This document shows positions 40,965 to 49,587 of a DNA stretch of 64,000 nucleotides, in pieces. The stretch's first letter is position 1. The number at the start of each line of letters is the position of its first letter. A model generated the notes under the pieces. That model saw nothing but the letters and a program-made list of their open reading frames with translations, was not told the DNA's origin and made no database searches. Made by a program: the position numbers and the translations under genes. The DNA is taken from positions 186,001 through 250,000 of the forward strand of contig NZ_JBLUWW010000006.1 in NCBI RefSeq assembly GCF_048323655.1, given 5' to 3'. The DNA is from Salinimicrobium soli. GTDB lineage: Bacteria; Bacteroidota; Bacteroidia; Flavobacteriales; Flavobacteriaceae.

Positions 40965-41816
40965 ATGAAAATTACTCATATCATAAATCCAGTTAAGGTT
41001 CCTGAGTCTTCTGATCTTTTTGTGGCTCAGCCGGTTACATTTGAATCAATGAGTAGAGCGAAACAATTTGCTGGGAAAGAAATTGAGGTGAATTTAGTGA
41101 CTACTCAGTACCCCGAGGACCACGTGGTAATACCATTTTTTTTTTCGAAAACAATGGACCTTGATCGTTCTGTATTGGATTTTGGAAATTTTCAAAAACA
41201 AAGAAAATTGCCATTACTCAAAGATATTTTGGATCGAGGGTTTAGTTTTGATCCTACTGCTGATTATTTAATTTATACCAATGTTGATATAGCTGTTCAG
41301 CCGCATTTCTATAGTTTTATAAACCAAAAGATAGAAGAGGGGCATGACTCTTTTATAATCAACCGTAGAACAATTTCTAGACATTATTCAATAAGAACTC
41401 TTAGCGAAGCTTATGCAGATTACGGTGAGCCACATCCTGGCTATGATTGTTTCGTATTTAAAAGAGAACTTTATTCGAATTTTGATTTAGGAAATATTTG
41501 CATTGGCGCAGCAAGTGTAGGTTTAGCCTTATATTTAAATCTGAAATTATATTCAAGATCCTTTCAAGAGATTAATGGTTTGCACCTTTCTTTTCACATT
41601 GGGAATGATCAGGTATGGAAAAACAAATCCAATAGTGAATTTGAAAAATTCAATAAATTAGAATTTGATCTATTAAAGAACCGGCTCGGAAATAAAAACA
41701 TTGATGTCGGGGGAATCTTGAGCGAGGCATTTCCAACCCTCAAAAAAGGCGAAGGAGCTTTAGGAAAAAAATTTTTCAAATCTTTTTTCAAAAACGGTAG
41801 ATCTTCTTATGAATAG
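40965..41816 (+). CDS. Unrecognised protein, possibly GT-A fold
   Basis: A 283-residue soluble protein that I do not recognise. It has YLIYTNVDIAVQPHFYSFIN (about 101-120), which looks like a GT-A hydrophobic strand followed by a D-x-A metal site (TNVDIAV), and PGYDCFVFKRELYSNFDLGN, reminiscent of the second glycosyltransferase strand. There is no DxD. The C-terminus is basic. It overlaps the sulfotransferase gene by 8 nt, so the two are coupled, and the pair sits among glycosyltransferases. A sugar-transferring or sugar-recognising role is an inference. Confidence 0.6.
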   Translation: MKITHIINPVKVPESSDLFVAQPVTFESMSRAKQFAGKEIEVNLVTTQYPEDHVVIPFFFSKTMDLDRSVLDFGNFQKQRKLPLLKDILDRGFSFDPTADYLIYTNVDIAVQPHFYSFINQKIEEGHDSFIINRRTISRHYSIRTLSEAYADYGEPHPGYDCFVFKRELYSNFDLGNICIGAASVGLALYLNLKLYSRSFQEINGLHLSFHIGNDQVWKNKSNSEFEKFNKLEFDLLKNRLGNKNIDVGGILSEAFPTLKKGEGALGKKFFKSFFKNGRSSYE

Positions 41817-42642
41817 ATTTAGTCATATTCATCACGTTAGCAAAGACTGTTTATTACATTTTCAATCCTCATATCAGCCTGTTTTTATTTTGAATACAGG
41901 AAGATCGGGTTCTGCATTTCTAAATAAGATATTGGAACCTTGTTCAAATATCGTCAGTTATCATGAAGCTAGGCCTAATTTGTTGATGTACCCTAATTTC
42001 GCTTACCATAATCAAAAAGAAAATGAAATTCTTGGTGAAGTATTCAAGGCAGCCCGTGTGGAATTGATCCTGGAGGCCTATGTGCAAAATAAAGTATATG
42101 TAGAGACAAACCAGTGTCTAGTGTTTTTCTGTAGACAAATTTTAGAATTGTTTCCAAATGCGAAATTTATTCATTTATTAAGACATCCGGGAGATTTTGT
42201 AAGAAGTGCCATTCTTAAAGGGTGGCATAAGAATGACTCTATATGGGAAGAGGGTAGGATTAAGATGAAGGATGAGGCTGAATGGAATAGCCTGTCACAA
42301 CTGCAGAAATTAGCTTGGGTGTGGAAAAGTACCCATGAGTTCATAGAAGAATTCAAAAGTGACAATGAAAATAATTTCATGACATTTAAGCTGGAAGAAA
42401 TAACCCAAAAGAAAAGAAAGTTCAAGGATCTATTGAAGTATGTTGGAGTAACTGACTTTGGCAGTAATTTGAAAAAGGAAATGGGAATCAGGACAAATAA
42501 GGTGTTAATTTCTGAAAACGAACCTCCAAATATGTTTAAACGACAGGATTTTCCCCAATATACAGAGTGGACGGCAGAAAATAAGCAGGAGTTGAAAAAG
42601 TATACAGAACAATTGGCTCAGCAATATGGTTATAAACTTTAG
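41809..42642 (+). CDS. Sulfotransferase family protein
   Basis: A 277-residue PAPS-dependent sulfotransferase candidate. FILNTGRSGSAFLNKILEPC (about 26-45) is the 5'-phosphosulfate loop, and FIHLLRHPGDFVRSAILKGW contains the arginine and serine of the 3'-phosphate site. TFKLEEITQKKRKFKDLLKY is the usual late segment before the last helix. Its start overlaps the unrecognised gene at 40965, and a GT2 gene follows 5 nt downstream. It likely sulfates a sugar hydroxyl of the glycan. Confidence 0.87.
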   Translation: MNRFSHIHHVSKDCLLHFQSSYQPVFILNTGRSGSAFLNKILEPCSNIVSYHEARPNLLMYPNFAYHNQKENEILGEVFKAARVELILEAYVQNKVYVETNQCLVFFCRQILELFPNAKFIHLLRHPGDFVRSAILKGWHKNDSIWEEGRIKMKDEAEWNSLSQLQKLAWVWKSTHEFIEEFKSDNENNFMTFKLEEITQKKRKFKDLLKYVGVTDFGSNLKKEMGIRTNKVLISENEPPNMFKRQDFPQYTEWTAENKQELKKYTEQLAQQYGYKL

Positions 42643-42647
42643 ATACA

Positions 42648-43520
42648 ATGAAAATATCCATTTACATAACCTCTTATAACCAAAGACATTATTTAAAAGA
42701 AGCTATAGATAGTGTACTTTCTCAAAGCCTTAAACCATATGAGATAATAATTGTAGATGATTGTTCTTCTGATGGGTCTCAGGAACTTATTCGCCAATAT
42801 GCCAGTAATCATCAATTGATAAAACCGATTTTTCATACCAAAAACAGGGGAATAGCTGACGTAAGAAAAAGTGCTTTAAATCAGGTTACTGGAGAATTTG
42901 TCACATATCTGGATGGTGATGATATTTATTTACCACATAAACTAGAAATAGAATCCACTTTAATTCAAAAATCTAAATGCGATTTTTCTTTCTCTAACAA
43001 TATGTATGTATCCTCACAAGATCTAAATGATGTGAAGTGGATATGGGCGAGCGACAATTTGGATATTTTAGATCAGAAACATTTTTTTCTAAAAACCTTA
43101 ATGAGGGAATTTCCGCGATGCAGTCTATTTCGAATGGAATTGATAAGATACTCTTTATTGAAAAAAATAGGTTTTCATGATGAAAATTTAAATTTATACG
43201 AAGATTATGATTTAAGAATTAGACTTTCTAAAACATCAATTCCAAGTTATTCCTTAGAACCTACCGCGAAAATAAGAATAAGTGATCACGGATTGTCCAG
43301 AAGTCCAAAAGAAAAACATCGGGAATCATTTCATTACATTTTTAGTAAGTATCGGGAAGATATAGACCAATTGGATAGAACTGAGCAGTATAAAGTAAAA
43401 TTAAGACTTAATAAATTATTATTAGATTTAGGTGAGGAGAAAAGTAATTTACCTTTTGAAACACCAGTTAAGAAAGCTAAGGCAACACAAAAAATTAAAG
43501 AAATTTTAAAGCGATTCTAA
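42648..43520 (+). CDS. Family 2 glycosyltransferase
   Basis: A 290-residue GT2 enzyme: ISIYITSYNQRHYLKEAIDS, IIVDDCSSDGSQELIRQY, TKNRGIADVRKSALNQ and YLDGDDIYLPHKLEIE (DGDD metal site). The second half has RCSLFRMELIRYSLLKKIGF and LYEDYDLRIRLSK, the acceptor E-D-x-D block. It is flanked closely by two sulfotransferase genes (5 nt before, 1 nt after), so synthesis and sulfation of a given sugar may be coupled. Confidence 0.92.
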   Translation: MKISIYITSYNQRHYLKEAIDSVLSQSLKPYEIIIVDDCSSDGSQELIRQYASNHQLIKPIFHTKNRGIADVRKSALNQVTGEFVTYLDGDDIYLPHKLEIESTLIQKSKCDFSFSNNMYVSSQDLNDVKWIWASDNLDILDQKHFFLKTLMREFPRCSLFRMELIRYSLLKKIGFHDENLNLYEDYDLRIRLSKTSIPSYSLEPTAKIRISDHGLSRSPKEKHRESFHYIFSKYREDIDQLDRTEQYKVKLRLNKLLLDLGEEKSNLPFETPVKKAKATQKIKEILKRF

Positions 43521-43521
43521 T

Positions 43522-44469
43522 TTGAAAGAGGAAAACCTTGTTTTTATTGTTTCCCTGCCACGCAGCGGATCTACTTATCTTCAAAGTCTTCTTTCTAATA
43601 ACGATGAGGTGAACACCTGTAGTGAGCCCTGGATTCTATTAAACTATCTCAATCAAATTAAACCTTCACTGGTACAAACCGAAGTTAATAACCAGTTCGC
43701 GGTTGATGCATTTGATCACTATCGGTCAATGTATCCCGATTTCGAATTCGAAAACTTAAAAAAGGAGTATCTTCTAAATCTGTATTCTCCAATGTTAAAA
43801 GGTCATAAATATATAATCGATAAGACACCGCGATATTGGGAAATACTTGAAGAAATAAGGGAATTATTTCCCAATAGTAAAATGCTGATTTTAAAAAGGA
43901 ATCCTGTAAAGGTAGCAGAATCTATTTTTAAGACTTGGAATGTTGACACCTTGGAAAGGATGCTTATCTTCAAAAGAGATTTGTTGCATGGACCTTTCGC
44001 AATTAAATCTTTTGAAGATAAACATGCTGGAAAACCAACAATCTATTTCCTTTCTTACGAAAAACTGATAAACAATACTGAAATTGAAGTTGAAAAATTA
44101 TATCGCTGGTTAGGAACTCCCTTCGACAAAGATTTCCTGAAAGTACAGAATAATAGAAAGGTCCAAGGAAAGTATGGTGATCCCTTTCTTAATTCGGAGC
44201 TGGGATATACTGCAGCCAAACGGAAATCGGACTTGATCGAATTAAATAATATTCAACAAAAATTTCTTCATGGTTATGCTGATTTTCTTGGTGAGAAATT
44301 CTTGAGTGAATATGGAAACTATATTATGGCTCCGCAATATTCCTCAAAGTCATTTGTCTTTTCTCACTATTTGTATAAAAGTGATTTAAATGAACCGGTT
44401 AGCTTTAATGAAAAAGTAAATAATCTCTTTAGAGATAATATCTATACTATTTTGAAGAAGATCCTATGA
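43522..44469 (+). CDS. Sulfotransferase family protein
   Basis: A 315-residue protein. VFIVSLPRSGSTYLQSLLSN (about 7-26) is a near-perfect 5'-phosphosulfate loop, CSEPWILL follows, and MLILKRNPVKVAESIFKTW is the 3'-phosphate site. IYFLSYEKLINNTEIEVEKL and RWLGTPFDKDFLK are the late motifs of the Sulfotransfer_3 group. It starts with TTG at 43522 and overlaps the gmd gene by 4 nt (ATGA). Among the four sulfotransferases this is the clearest match. Confidence 0.9.
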   Translation: MKEENLVFIVSLPRSGSTYLQSLLSNNDEVNTCSEPWILLNYLNQIKPSLVQTEVNNQFAVDAFDHYRSMYPDFEFENLKKEYLLNLYSPMLKGHKYIIDKTPRYWEILEEIRELFPNSKMLILKRNPVKVAESIFKTWNVDTLERMLIFKRDLLHGPFAIKSFEDKHAGKPTIYFLSYEKLINNTEIEVEKLYRWLGTPFDKDFLKVQNNRKVQGKYGDPFLNSELGYTAAKRKSDLIELNNIQQKFLHGYADFLGEKFLSEYGNYIMAPQYSSKSFVFSHYLYKSDLNEPVSFNEKVNNLFRDNIYTILKKIL

Positions 44470-45578
44470 AAAAAGCACTTGTAACGGGAATAACAGGGCA
44501 GGACGGAGCTTACCTGGCTGAACTTTTGCTGGAGAAAGGTTATGAGGTTCATGGTATCAAACGAAGAAGTTCCTCTTTTAACACCGTCAGGGTAGACCAT
44601 CTATACCAGGATCCTCATGAAAAAGACATTCGTTTTAAGCTTCATTATGGTGACCTGAGCGACTCTATGAATCTTACCCGGATCATTCAGGAAGTACAAC
44701 CCGATGAGATCTATAATCTGGGGGCGATGTCTCATGTGAAAGTGAGTTTTGAAACTCCTGAATATACCGGAAATGTGGACGGATTGGGAACCCTTAGGAT
44801 ACTGGAAGCAGTTCGCCTGCTGGGCCTAACAGGAAAAACTAAGATCTATCAGGCTTCTACTTCGGAGCTTTACGGTCTGGTGCAGGAAGTGCCTCAAAAT
44901 GAAAAAACGCCTTTTTACCCAAGAAGCCCTTATGGCGTTGCAAAATTGTATGCGTACTGGATCACCGTAAATTACCGGGAGGCCTATAATATGTTTGCCT
45001 GTAATGGTATTCTTTTTAATCATGAATCTCCAAATAGAGGAGAAACTTTTGTGACAAGGAAAATCACCAGGGCTGTGGCAAGAATTTCACTTGGAATGCA
45101 AGACTGTCTCTTTTTAGGAAATCTTGATGCCAAACGGGACTGGGGGCACGCTAAAGACTATGTGCAGGCCATGTGGCTCATGTTGCAACAAGATCAACCA
45201 GATGATTACGTCATCGCCACCGGGGTTACCACCTCAGTGAGAGAGCTGGTTTTAATGGCATTTTTCGAACTTGGGATTGAACTTGAATTCAAGGGAACAG
45301 GGCTGGAAGAAGCCGGGGTGGTGGTTTCCTGTTCCAATCCGAAGTTCCAGGTTGAACCAGGGAAGGAAGTAGTTAAAATAGATCCGGAATATCACAGGCC
45401 AACTGAAGTGGAGTTACTGATAGGGGATGCTACCAAATGTAAAGAACAGCTTAACTGGTGTCCAAAATATACACTCCCCGAGCTGGTAAAAGAAATGGTG
45501 GAGGCCGATTTGAAACTTTTTGAAAAAGAAAAGTATTTACGGGATGGCGGGCACGACACCCTTGATTATAATGAATAA
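44466..45578 (+). CDS. gmd: GDP-mannose 4,6-dehydratase
   Basis: A 370-residue SDR enzyme. ALVTGITGQDGAYLAELLLE is the Gmd-specific NADP site, GIKRRSSSFNTVRVDHLY follows, STSELYGLVQEVPQNE carries the catalytic S/T-E, and YGVAKLYAYWITVNYREAY carries YxxxK. FNHESPNRGETFVTRKITRA is another diagnostic block. It makes GDP-4-keto-6-deoxymannose, the precursor of GDP-fucose. Fcl follows. A hand count of bases 44701-44760 gives 27 of 60 G+C, against 15 of 60 at 43201-43260 in the GT2 gene upstream, so gmd looks compositionally different from its neighbours. Confidence 0.97.
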   Translation: MKKALVTGITGQDGAYLAELLLEKGYEVHGIKRRSSSFNTVRVDHLYQDPHEKDIRFKLHYGDLSDSMNLTRIIQEVQPDEIYNLGAMSHVKVSFETPEYTGNVDGLGTLRILEAVRLLGLTGKTKIYQASTSELYGLVQEVPQNEKTPFYPRSPYGVAKLYAYWITVNYREAYNMFACNGILFNHESPNRGETFVTRKITRAVARISLGMQDCLFLGNLDAKRDWGHAKDYVQAMWLMLQQDQPDDYVIATGVTTSVRELVLMAFFELGIELEFKGTGLEEAGVVVSCSNPKFQVEPGKEVVKIDPEYHRPTEVELLIGDATKCKEQLNWCPKYTLPELVKEMVEADLKLFEKEKYLRDGGHDTLDYNE

Positions 45579-45632
45579 TCACTCCAGTACAGGGGAGACA
45601 TATGTCTAAACAGGAAATAGAGAAATACTAAT

Positions 45633-46613
45633 TTGGAGAAGGATTCGAAAATATACATAGCAGGACACACAGGGATGGTTGGATCGGCACTGGTGAGAAA
45701 GCTGAAAGGAGAAGGCTTTTCTAATCTGATCTTTAGAACTTCAAAAGAGCTCGACCTGAAAGATCAATCTGCGGTTACTGCTTTTTTTAAAAAAGAAAAA
45801 CCTGATTATGTCTTTCTTGCTGCCGCCAAGGTGGGGGGGATCAAGGCCAATGACACCTATCGCGCAGATTTTCTGTACGAAAACCTAATGATACAGAATA
45901 ACGTTATTCATCAAAGTTATTTGGGCCAGGTTAAAAAATTGCTTTTTTTGGGATCTTCCTGTATCTATCCTAAGATGGCTCCACAACCAATTAAAGAAGA
46001 ATATTTGCTCACCGGGGAACTGGAACCTACCAATGAGCCTTATGCCATTGCTAAAATTGCCGGCCTAAAACTTTGCGAAAGTTATAACAGGCAGTATGGC
46101 TGTAATTTTATTTCAGTAATGCCAACAAATCTCTACGGCCCGGGAGATAATTATGATCCCGAAACCTCTCATGTTTTACCGGCGCTTTTGAGAAAATTCC
46201 ATGAAGCTAAAAAAGCAATGGAAACTGTTGGACAAATTGCGCCTACTTCGCCCGCAGTCAAGTCTATAAAAACTCGCAGCGAGCTTGTTGAAGTGTGGGG
46301 TAATGGCACTCCTCGCAGAGAGTTCTTGCATGTAGATGACCTGGCGGAAGCCTGCTTCTTTTTAATGCAACATTATAACGATACACAATGGCTTAATGTA
46401 GGAACGGGTAAAGATTTAAGCATAAAGGATCTCGCTGAGAAAATAAAGAAAATTACAGGTTACAGAGGAGGAATTACTTGGGACAGATCAAAGCCAGATG
46501 GCACCCCCCGAAAAGTTTTAGATATTTCAAGAATAAGAGCATTAGGCTGGGAACCAAAAATTAAATTGGAAGACGGAATTAAAATGGTATATAAGCAAAA
46601 ATTCCGCAATTAA
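45633..46613 (+). CDS. fcl: GDP-L-fucose synthase
   Basis: A 326-residue SDR epimerase-reductase. KIYIAGHTGMVGSALVRKLK is the NADP motif, FLAAAKVGGIKANDTYRADF is diagnostic of GDP-fucose synthase, GSSCIYPKMAPQPIKEE and YAIAKIAGLKLCESYNRQYG give the catalytic S and YxxxK. With Gmd it completes GDP-L-fucose synthesis from GDP-mannose. An apparent TTG start at 45633 puts the N-terminus at the expected place. The next GT2 gene begins 1 nt after the stop, a good candidate for the fucose-using transferase. Confidence 0.96.
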   Translation: MEKDSKIYIAGHTGMVGSALVRKLKGEGFSNLIFRTSKELDLKDQSAVTAFFKKEKPDYVFLAAAKVGGIKANDTYRADFLYENLMIQNNVIHQSYLGQVKKLLFLGSSCIYPKMAPQPIKEEYLLTGELEPTNEPYAIAKIAGLKLCESYNRQYGCNFISVMPTNLYGPGDNYDPETSHVLPALLRKFHEAKKAMETVGQIAPTSPAVKSIKTRSELVEVWGNGTPRREFLHVDDLAEACFFLMQHYNDTQWLNVGTGKDLSIKDLAEKIKKITGYRGGITWDRSKPDGTPRKVLDISRIRALGWEPKIKLEDGIKMVYKQKFRN

Positions 46614-46614
46614 A

Positions 46615-47391
46615 ATGGATAAGCAGTACCGCCTTAGTATTATTACCGTCAACCTTAACAACCTGGAAGGGCTTAAGTCTACTTTAAAGAGTGTTTTTGA
46701 ACAAACCTGGCAGGATTTTGAATATATTATTGTTGATGGAAGTTCAACTGATGGAAGCAAGGAATATTTAGATGCAAATTCTGACAAAATGGATTACTGG
46801 ATTAGTGAACCTGATACAGGGATCTATAATGCCATGAATAAAGGAGCGAAAATTGCCAGCGGTGATTATTTATTATTTTTAAATAGCGGTGATTATTTCA
46901 TTGATAGAACAGTATTAGATTCAGCTCAAAAATATTTAGGGGATGAAGAAATTATCTATTTTAACACTGAAGTAGTGGAAAAGGATGATAAATATATCAA
47001 ATGGACTCCTGAAATACTTTCTTATAATTTTTTAAAAAGTGATTCTCTTCCGCATCAGGGAACTTTTATAAAAAAATCAGCATTTCAGTTATTAGGTGGT
47101 TATGACGAGACATATAGAATTATAAGTGATTGGAAGTTCACTGCTGTTGGAGTATTGAAATATGGATTTACTACCAAAAAGGCAAATTTGCTTCTCTCAA
47201 GATTTTTTAAGGACGGTATTAGTTCTAAAGAAAGGACTCTACTTCATTCTGAAAGAAAGTTAATATTATCCAAAGAATTTAGGGAATATCCGGAAATAGA
47301 AGAATTAAGAATGTTCAGAAAAAATATATTGCGATCTAAGTCAATTAAATTTCTTCGGAAACTTGGATTTCTTAGATGGATTAAAAAATAG
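46615..47391 (+). CDS. Family 2 glycosyltransferase (WcaE-like)
   Basis: A 258-residue GT2 enzyme. LSIITVNLNNLEGLKSTLKS, FEYIIVDGSSTDGSKEYL, SEPDTGIYNAMNKGAKIASG and LLFLNSGDYFIDRTVLD are the blocks of the WcaE/colanic-acid type subgroup, in which the PDTGIYDAMNKG motif is diagnostic. It sits 1 nt after fcl, in keeping with a fucosyl or similar transferase role, though this is inferred from position. A TTG-started GT2 gene follows 3 nt later. Confidence 0.92.
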   Translation: MDKQYRLSIITVNLNNLEGLKSTLKSVFEQTWQDFEYIIVDGSSTDGSKEYLDANSDKMDYWISEPDTGIYNAMNKGAKIASGDYLLFLNSGDYFIDRTVLDSAQKYLGDEEIIYFNTEVVEKDDKYIKWTPEILSYNFLKSDSLPHQGTFIKKSAFQLLGGYDETYRIISDWKFTAVGVLKYGFTTKKANLLLSRFFKDGISSKERTLLHSERKLILSKEFREYPEIEELRMFRKNILRSKSIKFLRKLGFLRWIKK

Positions 47392-47394
47392 CTT

Positions 47395-48393
47395 TTGAAA
47401 GATAAATTTAAAGTATCAGTCATAATCCCGGTATTTAATGCCGAAGCATATATTGAAAAAGCCATTTTATCTGCAGTACAGCAAACCGAGGTAGATGAAA
47501 TTCTGGTCATAGACGACGGGAGTACAGATGAGAGTTATAAAATCATAAAAGATCTTGAAGCAAATTACCCAAAATTAAGAATCTTTCAACATCACAAAAA
47601 GCAAAACCTGGGAAGATCTGCTAGTCGGAATTTGGGTATTAAAAAGGCTTCTAGCGATTTTATAGCCTTTTTAGACGCTGATGATTATTATCTGGAAAAT
47701 CGATTTAAGTATGATCAAAAGATTTTTGAAGATGATCCGACTATTGCAGGGGTTTATAATGCCATTGGAGCTCATTTTTATAGATTGCCAAAAGGTGATT
47801 TAGAAGCTGAAAAAGTAAAACTAACCACACTTGAATATCCTGTTACACCTGAAAGATTATTTCACGAACTATGGGTTGAAGGAGGTATTGGTCACTTTTC
47901 AGGTATCGGTCTAACGGTTAAAAAAGAAATATTTGAAAAAATTGGATATTTTAATGAAAAATTAGAGGTTGCTGAAGATACTGAATTATGGATCAAAATA
48001 TCCTTAAAAGGGAAACTGGTTCCAGGAAAGTTAAATGAGTCTGTTGCTATTAGAGGAGTTCACGACTCCAATGTGTTTGTGAAAATTAATAGTCAATTTT
48101 ACTTTAAAGAATACCACAAAATGTATTTGTCTTTGCGGGAATGGAGTACCCATGAACAACTTCCAGCCTCCATTGTTGCATTTTTTGCAGAACAGGCTAA
48201 AAAATACTTATTAAAATATTTTGATCTTGACAATAGGGGTTATTTTAATCCCAGGTCTACTTTTTACATAATTTCCCATCTCATAAAATGCAGAAAATTT
48301 AAAGCACTATTTTATGTAGTTCCAGTTTTGTTCTTATATAAACCAACAGGGAAGGGGTATTTTTTGAGACGCAACTTGATAAAAAACATGTGA
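47395..48393 (+). CDS. Family 2 glycosyltransferase
   Basis: A 332-residue GT2 enzyme with VSVIIPVFNAEAYIEKAILS, EILVIDDGSTDESYKIIKDL, LGRSASRNLGIKKASSDFIA and FLDADDYYLENRFKYD (DADD metal site). Downstream, GHFSGIGLTVKKEIFEKIGY and EVAEDTELWIKISLKG match the acceptor region. The start is TTG at 47395, since the conserved KVSVIIPVFN strand follows at once and no ATG lies upstream. A 216-nt stretch without recognised features separates it from the next gene. Confidence 0.92.
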   Translation: MKDKFKVSVIIPVFNAEAYIEKAILSAVQQTEVDEILVIDDGSTDESYKIIKDLEANYPKLRIFQHHKKQNLGRSASRNLGIKKASSDFIAFLDADDYYLENRFKYDQKIFEDDPTIAGVYNAIGAHFYRLPKGDLEAEKVKLTTLEYPVTPERLFHELWVEGGIGHFSGIGLTVKKEIFEKIGYFNEKLEVAEDTELWIKISLKGKLVPGKLNESVAIRGVHDSNVFVKINSQFYFKEYHKMYLSLREWSTHEQLPASIVAFFAEQAKKYLLKYFDLDNRGYFNPRSTFYIISHLIKCRKFKALFYVVPVLFLYKPTGKGYFLRRNLIKNM

Positions 48394-48609
48394 TTTTTTA
48401 ATATTCAGCCCTGGTTAGCCTTATTCTTGTATATAGGGATATATCTCTTTCTTAAGGCAATAATGATTTGTATAGACTATTCCGGATTTAATAAAAATTA
48501 AAAATTCTGGATTTATTAGGCTACCTGCTATCTTCTCTCAAGTTATTGGTCATTTATTGGTAATCTCCTATTATAAAGATTCTTAAATTGCGGGAAATTC
48601 ATAATCTAA

Positions 48610-49587
48610 TTGCAACCTTTAGTTTCCATAATAATTCCTACCTATAATCGGTACCATTTGATAGGGCAAAATCTTGATTCAATTATAGGTCAATCCTATA
48701 ATAATTGGGAATGTCTGGTTATTGATGATGGCTCTAAAGATTATACTGAAGAATTAATGGAGTTCTATAAGCAAAAGGATTCCAGGATCCAGTATATTCA
48801 TCGTCCTAATCACCTAACTAAAGGTGCTAATAGCTGTAGGAATTATGGCTTTACAAAAAGTAGAGGAGACTTTGTAAATTGGTTTGATAGCGACGATGTC
48901 ATGTTATCCCAGTTTGTTGAAGATAAGATGAACAGTTTTGCAAATGATAGTGATATGGTAATATCATCCGGTTATTATGTTGATGATAAACTCCAACCTA
49001 TAAAGAAATTGCCTGTAGGTTTAAAATATACTTTTTTCAAGGATCTTATTCTGGGGAATCAAATAATAATAACTAATTCGGTTATGTTCAGGAGGTGCTT
49101 TTTGGAGAAACAATCCCTTTTTAATCCAATTGTAAACCGTGGGGAGGAAACAGAATTTTTTTCCAGAATTTTTTTTCAAGCTGAAAACCAAACTATTCAA
49201 ATAATTAATAAACCTTTATTTCTTTACAGACAACATTCTGGAACTAAAACCAGCCACAATAGGTTTTATGTCAATAGCTTTAAGGAATCCTTAAGTTATA
49301 TTGCAATTGAAAATTTGTGTAGGAGTATTAAGCTAAATGACCGGCAATTGATTCAATACTACTACAATCAACTAATGGCTCTTTTCTTCCAGGGACTTGA
49401 GAATGATCACGTAAAAAATTCTCGATATATTTTTAATAAAGTTAGACCGCATTTAAGAGAATTAAATCGTCGTCTTTTTTTCGAATTCACCTTAGTGGGG
49501 AGCCTTTTAATACAATTGAAACGTAGTAGTTACAGGTTAAGTAAAAGATATAGGGAAGCTAAGGTTTTTACTGAACAAATTTCATGA
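48610..49587 (+). CDS. Family 2 glycosyltransferase, member of a paralogous trio
   Basis: A 325-residue GT2 enzyme: VSIIIPTYNRYHLIGQNLDS, WECLVIDDGSKDYTEELMEF, KGANSCRNYGFTKSRGDFVN and WFDSDDVMLSQFVEDK. The words N-WEC-VIDDGS, KGAN-CRN and W-DSDD are shared with the genes at 54194 and 55156, so the three are close paralogs. The start is TTG at 48610. It overlaps the following GT4 gene by 4 nt. Confidence 0.92.
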   Translation: MQPLVSIIIPTYNRYHLIGQNLDSIIGQSYNNWECLVIDDGSKDYTEELMEFYKQKDSRIQYIHRPNHLTKGANSCRNYGFTKSRGDFVNWFDSDDVMLSQFVEDKMNSFANDSDMVISSGYYVDDKLQPIKKLPVGLKYTFFKDLILGNQIIITNSVMFRRCFLEKQSLFNPIVNRGEETEFFSRIFFQAENQTIQIINKPLFLYRQHSGTKTSHNRFYVNSFKESLSYIAIENLCRSIKLNDRQLIQYYYNQLMALFFQGLENDHVKNSRYIFNKVRPHLRELNRRLFFEFTLVGSLLIQLKRSSYRLSKRYREAKVFTEQIS

